From Dillenia suffruticosa (Eukaryota > Streptophyta > Magnoliopsida > Dilleniales > Dilleniaceae): a stretch of 64,000 bases of DNA. The DNA lies in the NCBI GenBank assembly GCA_033439265.1, contig JAVTVX010000020.1, forward strand, positions 18,680,001-18,744,000. Reading direction: 5' to 3'. Numbering within the stretch: position 1 is the first letter of the stretch; every line of letters starts with the position of its first letter. The notes beneath the pieces were generated by a model that saw nothing but the letters and a program-made list of their open reading frames with translations, ran no database searches and was not told where the DNA came from. The position numbers and the translations under genes are program-made. This document shows positions 36,305 to 46,699 of this stretch, in pieces.

Positions 36305-39300
36305 ATGTATAAGAAGAACTTATCTGATCGTCGGGGTTTAACTGATAAATTTATTTTTGGGTTGGAGCAATTTTTACACTTTGCTTGTACTCAAGTTGAT
36401 TTTATGGATGGTAATAAGCTAAGGTGTCCGTGTAGAATGTGTCGGAATGGTAAATTTTTGGAGTGTGATAAAGTTAGGGAACATATTTGTAGAGTTGGTT
36501 TTACCCCGAATTACTATAATTGGACATGCCATGGTGAAACCATTCATTTCTGATGAAGAGTTTGGACGAAATAGACAATTCTCAGTTAGTGGGGATCGGA
36601 GTTATTATGAACAATTGAATCCGTATCAGAGGATGGTAATTGATGCAGTGGGTCCGAATTTTGTTCCCGATCCAAGCGCTGGAAGTTCTAGTTTTGCTCC
36701 AACATTTGAACATGGGTATACTAGTTATGCATCACCATTAGAGGAGGTAGAAGTAGTAGGTGTTGATCAAAATCTGTCAAATGAATCATCTCTCCAATTT
36801 CAGGAAGTCTTAAGAGCTGCAGATGAACCTTTGTAGGCTGGTTGTGATAGCCATACCAAACTATCTCTAACCGCAAGATTGTTGAATGTCAAGGCAGAGC
36901 ATAATGTGTCTGAGAATTGTTTTAATGATTTTATTCAAGTTATTGGAGAAGTATTGCCGCGTGATCATATTATGCCCAATGACTTCTATAGTATGAAAAA
37001 GCTTGTGAAAGAATTAGGTCTTCCAGTGCAGAGAATAGATGTTTGTAGAGATGCTTGTATGCTATTTTGGGGAGATGACAAAGAAGCAGAATTTTGTACA
37101 TTCTGTAATCAAAGTAGATACAAGAATTCTCGGAGGTCGGGTCGTAATCAGCAGCGTAAATCATACAGACAAATGTTTTATTTGCCTTTAACTCCTAGGT
37201 TACAAAGACTTTATGCATCTGAGACCACTGCTAAACACATGACCTGGCATGCAAATCATGAAACAGAAGAGGGGTTAATGTGTCATCCTTCAGATGCAGA
37301 AGTGTAGAAATATTTTGATAGAACATATCCTGAGCTCGCGAGAGAGACTCGAAATATTAGATTAGGTCTTTGTGCTGATGGATTTGCTCCATTTGGCAAA
37401 TCAGGAAGAAATTATTCATGTTGGCCAGTTATCTTAACTCCGTATAATCTTCCACCCGGTATGTGTATGAAGACACCGTATATGTTTTTAACATTGGTTG
37501 TGTCTGGCCCGCAAAATCCAAAGAAATTAATAGATGTTTACATGCAACCATTGATTGCGGAGTTGAAACAACTATGGGATGAAGGTGTTCCTACATATGA
37601 TGTTCATACTAATCAGATGTTTATAATGAAGGCTGCTATTCTTTGGACCATTAATGATTTTCTAGCGTATGGTATGTTATCAGGATGGAGTACCGCAGGG
37701 ATTTTAGGATGTCCAATTTGTTTGGAAAGATCAAAATCATTCAGATTGAAACATGGAAAGAAAGCGAGTTATTTTGATTGCCATAGACAATTTTTACTGT
37801 TAAATCATAAATTCAGAAGAAATAAAGAAGAATTCTCTAAGAATAGAAATGAAAGAACACCTCCTCCATTGAGATTAACCGGTAAACAAATTTGGCATAG
37901 AGTCATTAACTTTTCATCTGTTATTGAAGAGCCACATGGTACAACATATGGCTATGGACATTCGCATAAATGGACTAAACGAAGTTTATTTTGGGATTTA
38001 CCGTATTGGAAGACACAGTTGATTCATCATAATCTCGATGTAATGCATATCGAGAAGAATGTCTTTGATAATCTGATAAATACAGTGATGGATATCACTG
38101 GGAAAACGAAAGACAACTTGAATGCAAGAAAAGATATGCGACTCATTTGTAAACGACCCACTCTTGATGTCGATGAAAGTAGTAGGGGACCAAAACCGAA
38201 GGCAGTTTATACATTAAATAAGGATCAGAGACGACTTGTTTGTGAATGGTTGAAATCATTGAGATTTCCTGATGGTTATGTCTCAAATCTTAGAAGATGT
38301 GTTGATTTAAAGGAATGTAAGTTAATTGGTTTGAAAAGTCATGATTGTCATATATTTATGGAAAGATTAATTTCTATTGCTTTTAAGGAACTCTTACCGA
38401 ATTTTGTTTGGGGTGCCATTACGGAGCTAAGTATTTTTCTTCATGATATTTGTTCGACAGTGTTGAAACATTCACACATGGAGATGTTAGAGAGAGAGAT
38501 TCCAATAATTTTGTGTAATTTAGAAAGGATTTTTCCGCTGTCATTTTTTGATTCAATGGAACATCTTTTGGTTCACTTGCCATATGAGGCGAAAGTTGGA
38601 GGTCCTGTCCAATTTAGATTGATGTATCCATTTGAAAGGTGAGTTTTTCATCTTTTTTTCTTCGTTATGAAGGCATATAAATTTCGTAATTTCATTACAT
38701 ATAATTTTCTAAAACATTTTGTTTTATTACAATTAGATTCCTATATCATTTGAAGAAAAAAGTTAAAAATAAGGCACGTGTTGAAGTCTCTATTGTCAAT
38801 GCATATATTGTGGAGGAAGTAACAACGTTTGCATCATATTATTTTGAGCCTCACGTTCAGTGCAAGAGGCGGAGAGCGGGAAGAAATGATGAGGGTTCTA
38901 TTGATCCAAATGAGAATTCATTCTCAATTTTTAACTACCTTGGTCGATCAAGTGGATCATGTAAGCGTAGATATTTAACTGATCAAAAATGGAGGGCAGC
39001 CCACACATATATTTTACTGAACTGTCCAGAAGTGACACCATTTTTCGAGTAAGTGGATAGTTTTTATTTTATATATTTCTTATGTCGTACATTATGTGTG
39101 ATAAAATTTATTTTCTTTGATGGTAGAATTTTTCAAAACATATATTCTCAACTTTCGAGACATGAGTTTGATCGTTACTGCGATGAAGAATTTGCACCAT
39201 GGTTCAAAAAATATGTAAGTAGACTATCAATTATTTAAATATTTATGTTAAAATATTTTAACATATTTACTTAACTTTAGGTCCATGATAATCAAGCTCA

Positions 39301-40045
39301 ACTTCAGCAAGAATTGTTAATCCATCTGTCATAGGGCCCAAAAGCAATGGTACGAACTTGGCCATCCTATTTTATAAACGGGTATAAATTTCATACTGAA
39401 GAATATGGAATGGGCAAAATGACAATGAATAGTGGAATTTGTGTTCAGTCATCCAATGATGGTGGAGGTCAAAATGATTTTTATGGTTTGTTGGATGAAA
39501 TCGTTGAGGTAGAGTACCCTGGTCCAGCATTACGGGTTGTTTTATTTATGTATCGCTGGTTTGACCCTGTGAAAGGGATGAAAGTGCATCCACAGTTTAA
39601 TTTGATTGAAATAAATCATAAAAAATTGTATAAAAGATATGAACCATTTGTGTTGGCATAACAAACGATTCAAGTATTTTATGCTTCATATCCTAGTTTG
39701 AAACGTGACAAAATTGATTGGTGGGCTGTTTTTAAAACGAAAGCACGGAAAAAAATTGAAGAACATTGGGAATAAACAGCATATCAACAAGAGCAAATTG
39801 TCAATACAGTTCAGACCGAGGAATATAATATTCCAACGTTACGAGATCCTAGCGGAGTAGTGATAGATGTGGATGCAAGTGAAATTCATGAAGAAGATGA
39901 TGAAGAATCTAATTTTGAGACAAATGATGAGGATGAGGATTCTGATGAGGATGATGAAGAGGATGATGAAAATGATGTTGAAGAGTCTAATTTTGAGACG
40001 CATGATGATGATAAGGATGACAATGACGATTCTGATTTTTGTTGA
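36305..40045 (+). pseudogene. TNP2-type CACTA transposase pseudogene of element D
   Basis: A DDE-type transposase would cut and join the element ends in the nucleus. Domains in order: transposase-associated Cys-rich domain (36305-36553; RCPCRMCRNGKF, then W.CHGE), TNP2/Transposase_21 (about 37030-38000; GLCADGFAPFG, LTPYNLPP, WTINDFLAYGMLSGWST), DUF4218 (about 38330-38960) and DUF4216 (39347-39661; YGLLDEIVEVEYPG), then an Asp/Glu-rich acidic tail to 40045. Introns fit at 38639-38736, 39049-39126 and 39215-39280, with GT..AG ends and consistent phases. Breaks: a frameshift near 36540, and stops at 36834 (TAG), 37305 (TAG), 39332 (TAG), 39659 (TAA) and 39773 (TAA). It is therefore not functional as read. 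Confidence 0.9.
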
Positions 40046-40308
40046 CGGGTAAATTTTGTTCTCTTCATATAATAAAAATCAGATATTTATCTTGATATAT
40101 GATAATATATTTCTTTTAAGTGGGTAAGTTAGTCGACACGTATAATTTGTAAATTTCTTTAAAAAAATTCTTGTTTATTTACATTTTTATTCTTAAATTT
40201 ATATATTGAATTTGTTAATATACTATCTTTTTTTTGTATAGGTCATTCAAGAAAATTTCTTCACATATTGGTACCTTGTTTCGTCGAAAATAATTTATCA
40301 AATTAAAT

Positions 40309-42258
40309 ATGGTAAGTTTATTCATGTTCTTAATTATGTATATGATGAATATGCAATTTACTTTTTTTTGTTTAAAATGTATTATGGTTGACAGTTTCGA
40401 CGTGGCGGCCATAGACGCAATTCAGATGGAAATTCACGGTCTTCACCATCGCAGTCCGCTTCGGCAGCTTCGCAATCGCATTCCTTTGCCGGCAACGTAC
40501 CTTCGCCTCCCCCTTCTGTTGCAAGCCCTTCACATTCTCAACACATCGCTAGCAATGTACCTTCAGCAGTCCCTTCGGTAGAACAGTCGCATGCCGATAG
40601 AGAAGACAATCGAGAGATAATAGCCCCATATGGAGATTCGTAAGTACTAAATTTTAAATTTATAGATGTATTATTTCTTTTATTTATGAAATAATTTCTT
40701 CTTTTAACTATCATATTTATTTAACATTGTTTGTTTGAAACTTTACGATAGATTTACAAATTCTGTACATGTTATTCACGAACTGAATAGAATTGTGAAT
40801 AATCATTGGGGAGGGGCTTCGATGTCTTACACAAGCACTCCGGATGAAACAAAAGAACTATGGTGGAACGAGTTCAAGGTAAGTTATCCCAATCAGTTTA
40901 TATATGAAATGAAGTTAATAGCTTTATAAGTTATTGCTTGCTTTCCATTGCAGCGAGTATTCACTTGGGACGAGACTGAAGAATTGGAAGTAAGAAGGAT
41001 TTGGAAGAAAAAATGTGGCGATCACATTCGACAAGTTTTAAATCATGCAAAGAGACATGCAAAAAAGCCCAACTGCATCACCGAGCAAAATTGGGGCAGG
41101 ATTCTTAATTTTTGGGAATCGGAGGAGAGTCAACGAAGGAGTGAGCAAAATAAAAAAAATCGAGCTTATAATTCAGGGGAATCGTCTGCGACGTATGCGG
41201 GAGGCTCGATCACTATCGGTGAATATAGAAATAGATTGGTAATTTTATACAAATATTAATTTTTTTTCTAATTTAAAGTATGTCATTATTTGTAATAGTG
41301 TTTTTTTTATTTTAGGCAAAGGAAATAGGGACCGAGCCTTCATTCATAGATACTTTCACGCGCATATTTCAGAAAAAAGACAAGACTTGGAGCAGGGAAA
41401 GAGCTAGAGCAATTAAGGTTTGTAATTTCAATTTTTCCAATTACTTTATGTACATTTTCAATGTTGATATGAATATTTTATGTTGAGCATATCATAACGA
41501 TGTATGAAGATGATTTCTTTATGTTAGTCTCTCCCAAGTTTATTTTTATTGTTGACTTGATTTTTTGATTTCTAATGAATTACTTGTTAGAGATTCTCTT
41601 TTATTTTTTTTCCTAAAATTTCAACTTATTCAATGTTAATATGAATGTTCATAATTTAGATTCTATATGGTGTCATGATTTATGTTACAAAATTTTTTAT
41701 TTTCCTTGATTATGTGTTTAAATTATAATATTATTGTAAATTTATTTTAATTTTTCTCATGACAATGTAGGAGAACTATGACGAGCTAGCATGTAGAAAT
41801 TCCAGTGCTAGTGATGATGCTGGTGGATCTGAGCCATCTGTTGATAACATGAATACATGGCTTGAGGTGACTAGTGGACGAAAAGGGAGTAGAGTAGTTG
41901 GCTAGGTTCTTTGAGCAGAACATACAAAAACGCCGGTTTATCTTCTTCCACACTACCAGCAGTTAGAGCACAAATAAATCAATTGAATGAAGAGGTGAGC
42001 CAATTGAAGGACTTGCTACTGCAAAGAGATCAGGCATTCAGTGAACTTCAAGCAAAGCACACGCAAGAATTGCACGAGGTCCGCACGCAACAAATGTTAA
42101 TCATGCAGCATCTTCAGTTATTCTTCGCTCCAAATCAGATTCCCCCTTCTATTTCTCCTCCTGATAATGCTTGCGATGGTGATGAGGGTGTTGGTGATGA
42201 GGGTGATGATTTCTTTGATGATGATGATGATGATGGTGATGGTGGAGGTCATACTTGA
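40309..42258 (+). pseudogene. Second CACTA gene of element D (Transposase_24 / TNPA-like), one apparent frameshift
   Basis: Plant Ptta/En/Spm elements carry this second product, thought to bind subterminal repeats. A six-exon model fits: 40309-40311 (ATG alone), 40395-40639, 40752-40878, 40954-41238, 41316-41417 and 41771-42258, all with GT..AG introns in consistent phase. The N-terminus is Arg- then Ser/Pro-rich. The Transposase_24 core spans exons 3-6 (WWNEFK, FTWDE, W.KKCGDHIRQ, QNWGRILNFW, EPSFIDTFTRIF). A coiled coil follows (QINQLNEEVSQLKDLLLQRD), and the tail is Asp/Gly-rich. The frame shifts by one near 41904, where a TAG appears in the incoming frame. Otherwise it is open, much better preserved than its neighbour. 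Confidence 0.8.
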
Positions 42259-42554
42259 AATTGTGAACTGTTATGTTACTGTTATATTAATTTTTTTTTA
42301 GTGTATGGTTATTGATAATTCGATATTTAGTTTTGATGTTACTTTTTGGTTTGATATTATAAATATGATTGCTTGTTACATTTTTAATTTTTTGATCTTA
42401 TTGAATAGGTAGTTATAATTATGAGTATAGATTGTTTAAATTTTATATTATAAATGATTTGGATGATAATATTGTTGATGAGGTTGGGTGAGTACGCAAA
42501 TTTTGTCCAAATATTATAATAAAATTTGTATTCATTGTAAAACATATATTATTC

Positions 42555-43251
42555 GTGACAAATTTTGTTCCATGGTGTTGTAAATTTAAATTTCCGATGA
42601 ATTTTGCAACGAAAACATTCGTCGCCAATTTGCGACCAATTATTTTTCGTTGGTAATTTCCGACAAAAAACTAAATCGTTGCAAATTTAGCAACAAATAT
42701 TGTTTCGTCGCAAAAATTTGGGACGAAATAAGATTCGTCGCAATTTTGCAACAAAATAGTATTTGTCACAAATTTTGCGATGAAAATAGTTTTCGTCCGA
42801 AAAGTTGCGACGAAATAATATTCGTCGCTACATTTTGTGACGAATGTATTTCGTCGTAAACTTTTGCGATGAATTTTGCAACGAATAATTTTTCGTCTCA
42901 AATTTTGCAACGAATATTGTTTTCGTCGCAAAATGTGCGACGAACACATTGTTCGTCGCAAAATTTGCAACGAAAAATTGTTCGTCGCACATTTTGCGAC
43001 GAATATTATATTTGTGGCAAATTTGCGACGATATATTTTTCGTCGCAAATGTCGTTGCAAATTTGCGACGAATTTCCCAACATATAAATATTTGTTGCAA
43101 ATTTTTGCGACGAATAATTAATTTTTCGTCCCAAAATTTTGCGACAACTTATTAGCGACGAAAAAATATTTGTTGCAAAAGTCGTCGCAAATGTGTTTTG
43201 CGACGAATTTTTCTTCCAATTTCGTCCCAAATTTTGTCTTTTTTTGTTGTG
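42555..43251. repeat. Right subterminal repeats of element D
   Basis: About 25 copies of TTCGTCGCAAAATTTGCGACGAA-type inverted motifs, mirroring the left end. Open frames across it on both strands are repeat-derived. Confidence 0.85.
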
Positions 43252-43639
43252 TTTGTATTCTTAGCTCCCAACCAACAATCATTATCTCTACGTGATTGCA
43301 TTCAAAAGTTAATATTTTTATTAATAACAATTTTTATTTTTATGAATGGATTGACATACTCCATCCAGAAAAGATAATATTTTTTATAACACTTTTTATG
43401 AATAGATTGACATGAAAGTTGATGCTGCGACTCAAGTATTTTTGGGACAAAAGATATGCTGAAGAGAAGATAATAGAAGAGAAGATATATAGTTATTTGA
43501 TATGTAATATTGTTTTTTCTTATTCTATTAATGTATCAATCATTCTCAATAAAATAATACAAAATGTTATATTATTTTAATAATTTCTTTATTTTATAGT
43601 TTATAACATTTTCTAAAATGTCAGCATATGTGGTAATCG

Positions 43640-44222
43640 TACAATATGTGATAACTGATGAAATAATAACATTTGCTAACGGATAAATGACTGTAGTAAC
43701 CGATATAATATGTGAACATATGTACTAACCGACTATAAATGACTAACCAACAATAAAAGAAAACAATTGTGGTAACTCAGTAGTAATCGAGTGGTAATCG
43801 ACGATAAAAATGATAACATTTCCTAATATATAAATAACCGTTTCTAAATATCAGTTACTTAACAGTTATGTAGTAACCGACGATAAAAGATAATATTTGT
43901 GCTAACCGAGTGATAATAACCGAGTCGCAACCGAGTGGTAATCAAAATCAAGTAGTAACTGAGTAGTAACCAAGTAGTAATTGATGATAAAATATAGTAA
44001 TTTTTACCCATATTTAACATAATTTTACTAACACTTTCTGACCGTTACTATAAATATATGATATGTTCCAACGATAATTTAGATTATCGGTATAAATCTA
44101 TCCCGATGGGTGTATAGCCAATTAAAATCTTATCCGTTGGAGAAAAATCTATCAATAATTTTAGTCGATTTATCGGACGGTTTTCGTCCGTCTGAATAAG
44201 TGATTTATTTTATTTTGTAGTG
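43640..44222. repeat. Right subterminal region of element A
   Basis: Repeats of GTAACCGAGTGGTAATCGA / TGATAACATTTGCTAACC precede the terminus. The final 250 bp (ATAAATCTATCCCGATGGG, ATCTTATCCGTTGGAG, CGGACGGTTTTCGTCCG) match, inverted, the left end of element B at 48599-48830. Confidence 0.8.
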
Positions 44223-44225
44223 ATG

Positions 44226-45358
44226 ACAGGTTTGAGAAGTGTAGGCTTCTTTAATAATAGTTGTATGATTCCTTGATCCACCAAAAAAAGCCAAAATTGT
44301 CGCATGAAATAATGTGTCACACAATTACAGGAACAATAAAGTAACGTTTAATCTTAATTTGATCATAATTTTGCTTTAGCTTAAGCAAGATTCAATTGCT
44401 TGATTGTTGAGATGGCTAAATCACAATCTATGATTTAATAACTATGATTTGTCCAACCAAAAGAGACATATTTTTCTGTATCTGCAGATTTAAATGATCA
44501 GTGGAACTATCTGCTTAAACCAATCAAAGACGATTGAGGCATATTAAGACCAACCCTCCCTCATTTTCCTTGGATTTCCAAACTGTATTGATTGGTTTCA
44601 GATAAAAAACGCATATTCTCTCCCAAAAAAAGAAGGAAGATTTCTAAGATGAACCCTTGAGACACGGGTAGCGTTGGCTCAAATCCTAGATTTAAATCTA
44701 ATGCCAAATCCTACGCAACCATGATCTGATAAAAATTTCATGATGCCCCCAGAAAATGAAGAACCAAGAACCATAGATCATTTTGGATAAAACCTGTCTG
44801 CCAAAATCAACAAAACAACCTTATCCACACACGTCATACCAAACCACCCTCTCCCGAATGCAATACTACAGACACCGACAGGGTCTCTCAAAAACTACAT
44901 AGCCAGCTGTACAATCCCTTTGCCTGAAATGTCCATGTTATCCACTCACAAGTCACATCTCAAGTCCTCAAAATAAACAAAAACCCAAATACAAGGATCA
45001 CTTAAACCTCCGCGTCACCCCCTCCAAAATCAACGTTCCTCTCATCAATGTCTGCTGCAACTAAGGTCTACCTCATCCTCGGGGACCCCCACCCAGATCA
45101 CCACCCATCTCGGTTCCCCCTCCCAATCAATCATTCCTTTCAACAAAACGGAGCGCATTTCACGTGCGCCATTTTTGCCATTCTGCCCCGCCAACATATA
45201 TTGCTTAACATACACACCAATATTTTAATTCCCAAAAAAAAAAAAAAAAAATCACAAAATAAACGACAAAACACATAAAATCTCTATTTCCATGACATAA
45301 TAATATATTTAAAGTTTCCATTAAAATAATTTATTTTTTTGTAATAATTTAAAAAAGA
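44226..45358. other. Unique-looking DNA between element A and the DUF506 gene
   Basis: The base composition is more balanced than the flanking transposons and there are no repeats. It lies 3' of the minus-strand gene. A TTTATT at 45330-45335 (AATAAA on the minus strand) about 24 bp past the stop codon could be a poly(A) signal. A 76-codon open frame at 45048-45278 has no recognisable features. Confidence 0.4.
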
Positions 45359-46252
45359 TCATCTTGTCCGGGTGGCCGAGTGAGGAAACAAAAGCCCGCT
45401 GGCGTTAACGTCAGAGACGGAGTTGCCAAAACCGATCAACCGACACTTGACGGGAAACTGAAATGACGAAACCGAAGAAGAGTTACACGTAGACGGAATC
45501 TGACTGGTTGTCCTTTTGTACGGACCGAACCACTTGTTCTGCATGTATCGGTTTTTCCTCCAAGGGGGCAAGTGAAGATCCCGACTCTTCAAAGATCTCT
45601 TCGCTGCATCGCACATAAACCGAACAAGTCTTTTCAATTCCTCGGCTCTTCCGACGAAAACTCTTGGCAGAGAGTTTAGGATTTTAAAGTACGAGCTCGT
45701 CGGTCTCGCGATTTCGAATTCGTTTAAGAAATCGAGCTCAACAATGTAACGGAACTGATGTTCAGAGGAAGTCGAAAGGACCACGTCGATGAACTCATAG
45801 TCGCCGGAGGTGACTTGTCCGCCTCCGGAATTTTCCCATTTGGTTTTGCAAACTGCGGCATTGTGGCCGGAGCATCGGAGAGAGGACATTATGTGACGTA
45901 GGAGGACGGGTTTGTTAGATCTGAGGTAAGAGTTGGTTGATTCAAGGGCTTTGATCACGTGAGAGCGAAGCATGTGACAGTGGGCGTCGCTGGCCGTGTG
46001 ACTGAGGAGGTCGCGGATCGCGTCCGTCGGATCGAATACGGACGAATCGACTTCGGAGTCGGAGTTTACGTCGGGGGAGTTGGTTGTACCCGTGTCGTCG
46101 TCGTCCTCGAGAAAACCATGGACGAGGTCAGAGAGAGAGGGTGAAACAACGTCGTCGGCGGCGTGTTCGCTGCCGCTGCTGAAGTAGCTGCCGACGAGTC
46201 GTGCCTTTGCCTGATCATCGAAGGGTTCAGTAACTCTCTTGCCTCTTCTCAT
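45359..46252 (-). CDS. DUF506 (PDDEXK-like) family protein
   Basis: This is the one intact host gene, a single exon of 297 codons from the Met at 46252. An upstream in-frame Met at 46297 would add 15 residues, but MRRGKRV is the more usual family start. Residues below count from 46252. Near residue 38 is SLSDLVHGFLED, the conserved acidic N-terminal motif of DUF506. Further on are a VCKTKWE motif (about residue 134), GDYEFIDVV, VELDFLNEFEIARPT, LPRVFVG and LHLPPWRKNRYMQNKW, all in family order. The fold is classed as PDDEXK nuclease-like, but the biochemical activity of plant members is unproven. At least one Arabidopsis member restrains root-hair growth. The protein appears soluble, with no signal peptide or membrane segment. 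The length is typical and no breaks are seen. Confidence 0.93.
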   Translation of the reverse strand: MRRGKRVTEPFDDQAKARLVGSYFSSGSEHAADDVVSPSLSDLVHGFLEDDDDTGTTNSPDVNSDSEVDSSVFDPTDAIRDLLSHTASDAHCHMLRSHVIKALESTNSYLRSNKPVLLRHIMSSLRCSGHNAAVCKTKWENSGGGQVTSGDYEFIDVVLSTSSEHQFRYIVELDFLNEFEIARPTSSYFKILNSLPRVFVGRAEELKRLVRFMCDAAKRSLKSRDLHLPPWRKNRYMQNKWFGPYKRTTSQIPSTCNSSSVSSFQFPVKCRLIGFGNSVSDVNASGLLFPHSATRTR

Positions 46253-46373
46253 CTTCCTTTGTGATTTGTTTTCAAAAAAAAAACTTGCCAAAAACAAGAA
46301 AGCACTAATGTAATTTTAGCAGTAGAGCAGAGGGGGAGTCGGGGAGGTGGTTTTCATGAGGACGAGGAAGAAA

Positions 46374-46695
46374 GGGAATACGAGGGAAGTCTTATAAAGC
46401 ACCAAATAACAATTCTGAGGAATTCTACCTCCGAATATTCGATTAGTCATTTTTTTGAATGAAAAAAAAAATCATTCACAGTCGAAGGGAATATGAGAGA
46501 AGTTTTATAAAGCACCAAATAACAATTCTGAGGAATTCTACCTCCGAATATTCGATTAGTCATTATTTTAATGAAAAAAAAAACATTCACAGTCGAAGGA
46601 AATATGAGAGAAGTCTTATAAAGCACCAAATAACAATTCTGAGGAATTCTACCTCCGAATATTCGATTAGTCATTCTTTAAATGAAAAAAAGTAT
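46374..46695. repeat. Triplicated 112 bp repeat upstream of the DUF506 gene
   Basis: Three head-to-tail copies with periods of 113 and 111 bp. Each contains CTTATAAAGCACCAAATAAC, TGAGGAATTCTACCTCCG, GAATATTCGATTAGTCAT and an A-run. They lie 122-443 bp upstream of the likely start codon, in the promoter or 5' UTR. Each copy has one GAATATTC, which fits a two-unit heat-shock element (GAAnnTTC). Regulatory function is inference; the repeat itself is plain. Confidence 0.92.
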
Positions 46696-46699
46696 TCAG

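Larger units (their letters stand above)
32071..43251 (+). mobile_element. CACTA element D with transposase genes, nested in A
   Basis: It starts CACTACAAAAAAAAAGG at 32071 and ends CTTTTTTTGTTGTG at 43251, with target duplication TTT (32068-32070 and 43252-43254). The right terminus reads GTTGTG instead of GTAGTG, a likely point mutation. The 11,181 bp carry, in order: subterminal GCGACGAA repeats, palindromic CGTCCCTGAATCAGGGACG repeats, a GC-rich leader, a TNP2-type transposase gene, a Transposase_24-type gene, and right subterminal repeats. The layout is that of an autonomous En/Spm element, but the transposase is now broken. Confidence 0.93.
23785..44222 (+). mobile_element. CACTA element A, host of nested elements C and D
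   Basis: It begins CACTACAAAATTAAAACGC at 23785 and ends TTTTGTAGTG at 44222. The first 11 bp of the two ends are inverted repeats, flanked by a 3 bp target duplication ATG (23782-23784 and 44223-44225), as expected for CACTA (En/Spm). The total length is 20,438 bp. Removing the nested C and D and their target duplications leaves about 7.07 kb with no transposase, so A is non-autonomous. It consists of subterminal repeat arrays, GC-rich islands and AT-rich filler. Both ends match those of element B in reversed order. The strand is arbitrary because no gene defines it. Confidence 0.9.

Noticed and set aside
42671-43230. Several open frames with repeated RRK/ATN/CDE residues
   Set aside because: Translations of the GCGACGAA subterminal repeats of element D in different phases.
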